A DNA stretch of 64,000 nucleotides from Bacteroidota bacterium. Its GTDB lineage: Bacteria; Bacteroidota; Bacteroidia; 2-12-FULL-35-15. Position numbers and translations under genes: made by a program. The notes under the pieces were generated by a model. It searched no databases and had not been told where the DNA came from. It saw only the letters and a program-made list of their open reading frames with translations. The stretch is from assembly GCA_947469885.1 (NCBI GenBank), contig CANIQT010000001.1, positions 310,001-374,000 of the forward strand. Reading direction: 5' to 3'. Positions 60,159 to 64,000 of this stretch are shown here, piece by piece. Each line of letters opens with the position of its first letter. The first letter of the stretch is position 1.

Positions 60159-60563
60159 ATGAAAAAATATTTTTTTATACTCAGTATCATCACTTTTTCG
60201 GCAACAGCATTTTCGCAGGAAACCACCAAAGAAGCAGTAGCCAAGCCCGATTACAGTCAGGAAGCCATAAAATATTATTTTAAATCGTCCGAAAGCTCCC
60301 ACCTGTCGAGCAAAGAACAGAACTGGAGTTTTTCGTTTATGAGTGCTGATAAAAAGAAATTACAAAAATTTGCTGATGAGTTGAACAAAAATCAGGCAAA
60401 GCCAAAACAAATAGAAATGAGAGAAGGCAAATATATTTTTACATTGAAAGAAAGAGTGAAATACAACCCCGAAACACTTTTTAATCGTATTCAGGAATTA
60501 AATAAACTGGCTGTTACCTTCGGAATCGACAGCCTGACTTCGTTTTATGTGGATACGTTATAG
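60159..60563 (+). CDS. small secreted protein of unknown function
   Basis: A 134-residue protein with signal peptide MKKYFFILSIITFSATAFSQ. The mature part is charged and mostly helical: EAIKYYFKSSESSHLSSKEQ, KKLQKFADELNKNQAKPKQ, then YIFTLKERVKYNPETLFNRI. This repeated beta-alpha rhythm resembles small two-layer domains, but no family was recognised. It lies between the decayed Fn3 gene and a simple-repeat region. Confidence 0.55.
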   Translation: MKKYFFILSIITFSATAFSQETTKEAVAKPDYSQEAIKYYFKSSESSHLSSKEQNWSFSFMSADKKKLQKFADELNKNQAKPKQIEMREGKYIFTLKERVKYNPETLFNRIQELNKLAVTFGIDSLTSFYVDTL

Positions 60564-60627
60564 TTCATTGGTCATTGGGCATTGGTTGCTGGGCATTAGT
60601 CATTAGTCATTAGGCATTAGTCGCTGG
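60564..60627. repeat. simple repeat of GTCATT/GGCATTA units (left flank)
   Basis: Short units GGTCATTGGGCATTGG and AGTCATTAGTCATTAGGCAT are repeated irregularly. Inverted counterparts occur at 61033-61120, on the other side of the four-helix-bundle gene. Confidence 0.7.
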
Positions 60628-60647
60628 TAACTAATAGCACCTGATAA

Positions 60648-61007
60648 TTAATGACCGATTGATTTAATATATGCGTTTAATTTAATGTGAATTGTTTCTA
60701 ACTTCAATAAAAATCCCGAATGTTGTTCTTGGGTAATTAATTTTCTGTTTGCAGCTTTCTTTAACCATGTTTTTGTTTCAAGAACTGAGCCTCTGCTATA
60801 ATAGCAAAATTGTTTGTTTTCTTTAAAGTGAAATCTTCCGTAACCCTCAGAAATATTTGCAGCAATAGAATCAGATGAACGAATAATTTGTTTCCCAATT
60901 GTATCTTGAGCTAAGAAACTCCAATTAATTGCAACCTCCCAAATATTTTCTCCAAATTCCATTGATAAATTGTAAACGTCCAACTCTTCAAGTTTATGCT
61001 GTTTCAT
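60648..61007 (-). CDS. four-helix-bundle protein (IVS/bAvd-like family)
   Basis: A 119-residue protein of the four-helix-bundle family, known from 23S rRNA intervening sequences and related to Avd proteins of diversity-generating retroelements. It has the family features: LEELDVYNLSMEFGENIWEV, then QDTIGKQIIRSSDSIAANIS with EGYGRF, and RGSVLETKTWLKKAANRKLI. No rRNA or reverse transcriptase is nearby. The gene is bracketed by inverted simple repeats, as is common for this family in Bacteroidota, and may have arrived as a small unit. Confidence 0.88.
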   Translation of the reverse strand: MKQHKLEELDVYNLSMEFGENIWEVAINWSFLAQDTIGKQIIRSSDSIAANISEGYGRFHFKENKQFCYYSRGSVLETKTWLKKAANRKLITQEQHSGFLLKLETIHIKLNAYIKSIGH

Positions 61008-61032
61008 TTTTATAGTTTATTTTAAGTTCAAC

Positions 61033-61120
61033 CAAATGACAAATGCCAAATGACAAATGCCCAATGACTAATGACCAACGACTAATGACCGATGACTAAT
61101 GACTATTGACCAATGACTAA
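61033..61120. repeat. simple repeat of AATGAC/AATGCC units (right flank)
   Basis: Units AAATGACAAATGCC and AATGACTAATGACC repeat irregularly. They are the reverse complement type of the repeats at 60564-60627. Confidence 0.7.
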
Positions 61121-62524
61121 TCAAACCCTTATCCCAATTATCAAAATATCATCTACTTGTTCCAGCTCTCCTTTCCATTGTTCGAAGTGGTAATTCAACA
61201 CATGTTTTTGGTCCTGCATATCATTGTCCTGCATATCGAGCAATAGCTTTTGAAAATTTTTATACTTGAATTTTTTTCCCTGTTCGCCACCAAACTGGTC
61301 AGCATAGCCATCAGTAAACAAATAAATACAATCATTTTTTTCGAGCTTGATAATATGATTGGTAAATTCTTTAGTTTCAAAGTTCTCATGGTCGCCACCA
61401 ATAGCCATTTTATCTGGTTTAATTTCCATGAGTTCTTTGTTTCTCACAATATAAATTGGGTTGTTGGCACCTGCAAATTGCAATTCCATTTTAGTTTGAT
61501 TGATAGCGCAAAGGGTCATATCCATGCCGTCAGCAATAGAGTTCAGATTATTAGCCAGTTGTTTATTCAGATAGTTCAACACATCGGCAGGGCTGCTGAC
61601 AGTTTTTTCTGAAACTGATTGATTTAAAATAGTACTACCGATAATGCTCATCAATGCCCTCGGCACCCCATGTCCGGTGCAATCCACAGCAGCTATCACC
61701 ACTACTTCCTGCGCAGGTTCATTATTTTGAGGAGTAGTGTGTACTTTCGAAAACCAATAAAAATCACCACTCACAATATCTTTGGGGCGAAACAAAATAA
61801 AATAATCTTTCAGGCTTCCTTCTATTTTTGCGATTGGCGGAAAAATGGCTTGTTGTATGCGCTGCGCATAATTAATACTATCGCTGATGTTTTTATTTTT
61901 CTCTTCAATAATTTCATTTTTAATTTCGAGTTGATGTTTACTTTCTGCCAAAGCAAGTTCCGCAACAATTGCTTTTCTCTTCAGATTAGTTCGCGTATTT
62001 ATTAAAACAATGGTAAACAATGCCACTGAAGTAGTAAGCAAACCGCCATTCACCAAAATTTCGCTGAGTTGCAAATGACTGAAAATAGAAAATAAAATAA
62101 TATTGGCTATAAGCGAAACTACCACCACCAGTATAGAATAGATGGGTTTCCAAAGCACAAACATGCCTGCACCAATAAACAAAGCAATGTAAGCAAACGT
62201 GTGTTTTTGTAATTCTTCCACCCCCATTACACTATACATATATGCATTTTGAACAGAGATGCCGATAAAAGGAATCAACGCCATTAGTTCAGGAAAACGA
62301 ACAAATCGCTTTCGAGAAAGAACACAAATAAGAATGATAACAGAAACAACAACACGGAAAATAAAGAAATCTATGAGGTGGTGTGGGCTGTTAAAATAAT
62401 CGCTGACTACCCATATAGGATTGAGAATGATAGCCACCCAAGCTACTATAGAATGGTACTTTAAAGCAAACGTTTTTAATTCCTGTTCCGCTTCATCAAC
62501 ATGTTCTGTAGTGCTTTTATTCAT
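61121..62524 (-). CDS. membrane PP2C/SpoIIE phosphatase
   Basis: A 467-residue protein. About five to six hydrophobic helices (residues 25-185) are followed by a coiled coil (190-225) and a SpoIIE-type PP2C domain. Phosphatase motifs: VAAVDCTGHGVPRALMSIIG, YLFTDGYADQFGGEQGKK and QVDDILIIGIRV. The usual GAFMS has become RALMS, a change beside but not at the metal-binding Asp. Like the phosphatase at 53632, it would act on a SiaC- or anti-anti-sigma-like protein. It has no kinase or substrate gene beside it. A -7 box TATTTTTG lies at 62546-62553. Confidence 0.85.
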   Translation of the reverse strand: MNKSTTEHVDEAEQELKTFALKYHSIVAWVAIILNPIWVVSDYFNSPHHLIDFFIFRVVVSVIILICVLSRKRFVRFPELMALIPFIGISVQNAYMYSVMGVEELQKHTFAYIALFIGAGMFVLWKPIYSILVVVVSLIANIILFSIFSHLQLSEILVNGGLLTTSVALFTIVLINTRTNLKRKAIVAELALAESKHQLEIKNEIIEEKNKNISDSINYAQRIQQAIFPPIAKIEGSLKDYFILFRPKDIVSGDFYWFSKVHTTPQNNEPAQEVVVIAAVDCTGHGVPRALMSIIGSTILNQSVSEKTVSSPADVLNYLNKQLANNLNSIADGMDMTLCAINQTKMELQFAGANNPIYIVRNKELMEIKPDKMAIGGDHENFETKEFTNHIIKLEKNDCIYLFTDGYADQFGGEQGKKFKYKNFQKLLLDMQDNDMQDQKHVLNYHFEQWKGELEQVDDILIIGIRV

Positions 62525-62545
62525 ATCATTTGCCGATAGGGTTCA

Positions 62546-62553
62546 CAAAAATA
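62546..62553 (-). promoter_or_regulatory. -7 promoter box for the second PP2C gene
   Basis: TATTTTTG on the minus strand, 21 bases before the ATG at 62524. Confidence 0.4.
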
Positions 62554-62576
62554 ATCATTTCGCTTTTAATAATTTC

Positions 62577-62584
62577 TACTTTTG
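62577..62584 (+). promoter_or_regulatory. -7 promoter box for the methyltransferase gene
   Basis: TACTTTTG fits TAnnTTTG, 9 bases before the ATG at 62594. It overlaps an upstream in-frame TTG, which is rejected as a start. Confidence 0.5.
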
Positions 62585-62593
62585 TGGTATTAT

Positions 62594-63340
62594 ATGGAAA
62601 ACACACACGATTCAAATTGGTTTAAAAATTGGTTCGATTCGCCTTATTATCATATTCTGTATTCGAACCGCAACATTAAAGAAGCAGAATTGTTTATTGA
62701 TAATTTGGTTGACTACCTTAAACCAAAGGCTGACTCCCAATTTCTAGATTTAGCTTGTGGAAAAGGAAGACATTCCATTTATCTTAACTCAAAAAAATTT
62801 AATGTCACCGGAATTGATTTATCACCGCATAGTATAGACCATGCCAAACAGTTTGAAAACGACTCCTTGCATTTTTATGTTCACGACATGAGAACTCCCT
62901 GCAAAGAAAACCACTTTGATTATGTAGTGAATTTATTTACCAGTTTCGGCTATTTTGACGATGAAGCAGACAATTACGCAACCATCGACAGTGTTTGTAA
63001 GGTGCTTCAACCAAACGGATTTTTTGTGCTCGATTTTTTTAATATGGAAAAAATTATTCCATCTATTATTCCTCACGAAAAAAAAACGATTCAGGGAATT
63101 GAATTTACAATTGAAAAAAAAATAGAGGATGATTATATTGTAAAAAATATTTCTTTCAGCGATGAAGGAAAAAAGTATCATTTTCAGGAATGTGTAAAAA
63201 TAATTACACTACCCATGTTCGAAAAATACTTTTCTGTCAACAAACTTAAAATAGTAGATTTGCGTGGCAGTTACAACATGGATACTTTTAATCACGAAAC
63301 CTCGGACCGGTTAATATTGATAGCCCAAAAACAGGAATAA
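62594..63340 (+). CDS. class I SAM-dependent methyltransferase
   Basis: A 248-residue methyltransferase starting MENTHDSNWFKNWFDSPYYH. The SAM-binding core is clear: FLDLACGKGRHSIYLNSKKF (motif I), then VTGIDLSPHSIDHAKQF, and DYVVNLFTSFGYF (motif IV). The N-terminal WF.SPYYH segment is typical of a Bacteroidota group of unknown substrate related to the UbiE/Methyltransf_25 type. The stop is 3 bases before the ATG of the ZIP transporter, so the two are probably co-transcribed. Confidence 0.85.
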   Translation: MENTHDSNWFKNWFDSPYYHILYSNRNIKEAELFIDNLVDYLKPKADSQFLDLACGKGRHSIYLNSKKFNVTGIDLSPHSIDHAKQFENDSLHFYVHDMRTPCKENHFDYVVNLFTSFGYFDDEADNYATIDSVCKVLQPNGFFVLDFFNMEKIIPSIIPHEKKTIQGIEFTIEKKIEDDYIVKNISFSDEGKKYHFQECVKIITLPMFEKYFSVNKLKIVDLRGSYNMDTFNHETSDRLILIAQKQE

Positions 63341-63343
63341 CGT

Positions 63344-64000
63344 ATGACTATTTTTATGTACCTCTTACTTTTTCTTTCTGTCATCATCAGCGGGGCCTCT
63401 GTGCTAATCATTAATATTAGCGGCAAAAATTTGAAATTAATATTATCCTTTTCAGGTGCTTACTTATTTGCCATTTGTGCTCTGCACCTTATCCCCGAAA
63501 TTTATTTATCGCATACACCCAATGTGGGTATTTATATTTTAATTGGTTTTTTTGCACAGATACTTTTAGAATTTTTCAGCGAAGGGATTGAACACGGACA
63601 CATTCATATTCATAAACACGACCACAAACACAATGCCTTTCCGTATGCAATGATGATAGGACTTTCTATACATTCTTTTCTCGAAGGAATGCCGTTGGCA
63701 AACCGGGCAACCGATTCGCACAGTTATTTATTAACCGGAATAGTAATGCACAATATTCCAATTGCCATTGCATTGATGACCATGTTGCTTCAGTCGCATA
63801 TATCCAAAACAAATGCAATTATTTGGTTGATTATTTTTGCATCCATCACTCCGCTTGGAACATTTACCAGTTATGCAATTGGTGAAAATATGATTTTTAA
63901 TTTTTCTTCTTATTTCGATAGAATAATGGCAGTGGTTGTGGGAATATTTTTACACATCTCCACCACCATTCTTTTCGAATCGAGCGAAAACCACCGCTTC
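63344..64000 (+). CDS. ZIP-family metal transporter (cut by window end)
   Basis: 219 codons are visible and the frame is still open at the window edge. It has at least seven hydrophobic segments, a histidine-rich cytoplasmic loop (HGHIHIHKHDHKH) typical of metal carriers, and the ZIP helix IV-V motifs HSFLEGMPLA and MHNIPIAIAL, whose His and Glu residues bind zinc. ZIP proteins import zinc or other divalent metals. The ATG at 63344 is 3 bases after the methyltransferase stop. The last one or two helices lie beyond the window. Confidence 0.88.
   Translation, partial: MTIFMYLLLFLSVIISGASVLIINISGKNLKLILSFSGAYLFAICALHLIPEIYLSHTPNVGIYILIGFFAQILLEFFSEGIEHGHIHIHKHDHKHNAFPYAMMIGLSIHSFLEGMPLANRATDSHSYLLTGIVMHNIPIAIALMTMLLQSHISKTNAIIWLIIFASITPLGTFTSYAIGENMIFNFSSYFDRIMAVVVGIFLHISTTILFESSENHRF

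Noticed and set aside
1-64000. tRNA, rRNA or known riboswitch
   Set aside because: No cloverleaf-like T-arm (GGTTCGAATCC type) or rRNA-like segment was noticed on reading both strands; a covariance search would be needed to be certain.

Overview
The window is AT-rich DNA from a Bacteroidota (class Bacteroidia-like) chromosome. The evidence is the repeated Bacteroidota -7 promoter motif TAnnTTTG just upstream of many genes, two proteins ending in type IX secretion signals (a CHU_C/type B tail and a type A Por tail), Bacteroidota-type lipoproteins, a tyrosine recombinase with a Bacteroidota-type layout, and conserved families such as DUF4271, SiaB/SiaC and reg_prop sensors. No rRNA, tRNA or CRISPR array was seen. 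Genus and species cannot be read from this sequence.

Layout. 0.2-5.5 kb: a LuxR-type regulator, two polytopic GT-C/GT87-type envelope proteins, a TPR protein and TatC. 5.6-10.7 kb: a giant type IX-secreted adhesin-like protein with nine 252-bp repeats. 10.7-21.1 kb: core metabolism and RNA modification (ornithine aminotransferase, RlmD, IlvE, a vWA-like membrane protein, FabG, SucD, MnmE). 21.06-27.78 kb: an integrated element inserted in the last codons of mnmE. It is bounded by an 18-bp direct repeat (17/18 identical), with a tyrosine recombinase and its probable arm sites at one end, an AlpA-like HTH, a filamentous-phage-type Rep-like protein and two secreted cargo proteins. 27.8-34.8 kb: an accessory zone with a broken sigma factor, a type IX-secreted propeller protein, an HNH-like/ART-like gene pair, a toxin-antitoxin (TA) module and a DUF433 gene. 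34.8-51.6 kb: core genes (MeaB, two glycosyltransferases, an O-antigen ligase-like protein, an S41 protease, YidD, RnpA, HemD, DUF4271, AlaS, a DUF885 peptidase, an M42 peptidase, GH3, a LysE exporter). 51.7-56.9 kb: SiaC, SiaB, a lipoprotein and a propeller-PP2C (SpoIIE) sensor, which form a candidate partner-switching pathway; a second PP2C lies at 61-62.5 kb. 57.2-61.1 kb: a second accessory zone with a TA pair, an XRE regulator, hairpin clusters, a 21-bp minisatellite, a decayed Fn3 gene and a four-helix-bundle gene flanked by inverted simple repeats. The window ends in a methyltransferase and a truncated ZIP transporter.

How the parts relate. The two accessory zones share non-coding DNA. 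A repeat ending in GTAAGTTTTACTTAC follows four small genes or operons in the same relative orientation, with a fifth copy just upstream of the XRE gene. A 44-bp promoter block (43/44 identical) drives two TA modules whose toxins differ. A 77-bp promoter block (71/77, ungapped) sits at the same distance from the start codon of one gene inside the island and one 32 kb away. Together with a duplicated 39-bp terminator around the DUF433 gene, this suggests small promoter-gene-repeat cassettes that move or recombine as units. No integron integrase is present in the window, so the mobilising mechanism is not visible. This cassette-like organisation and the mnmE-borne Rep-encoding island are the most promising undescribed features.
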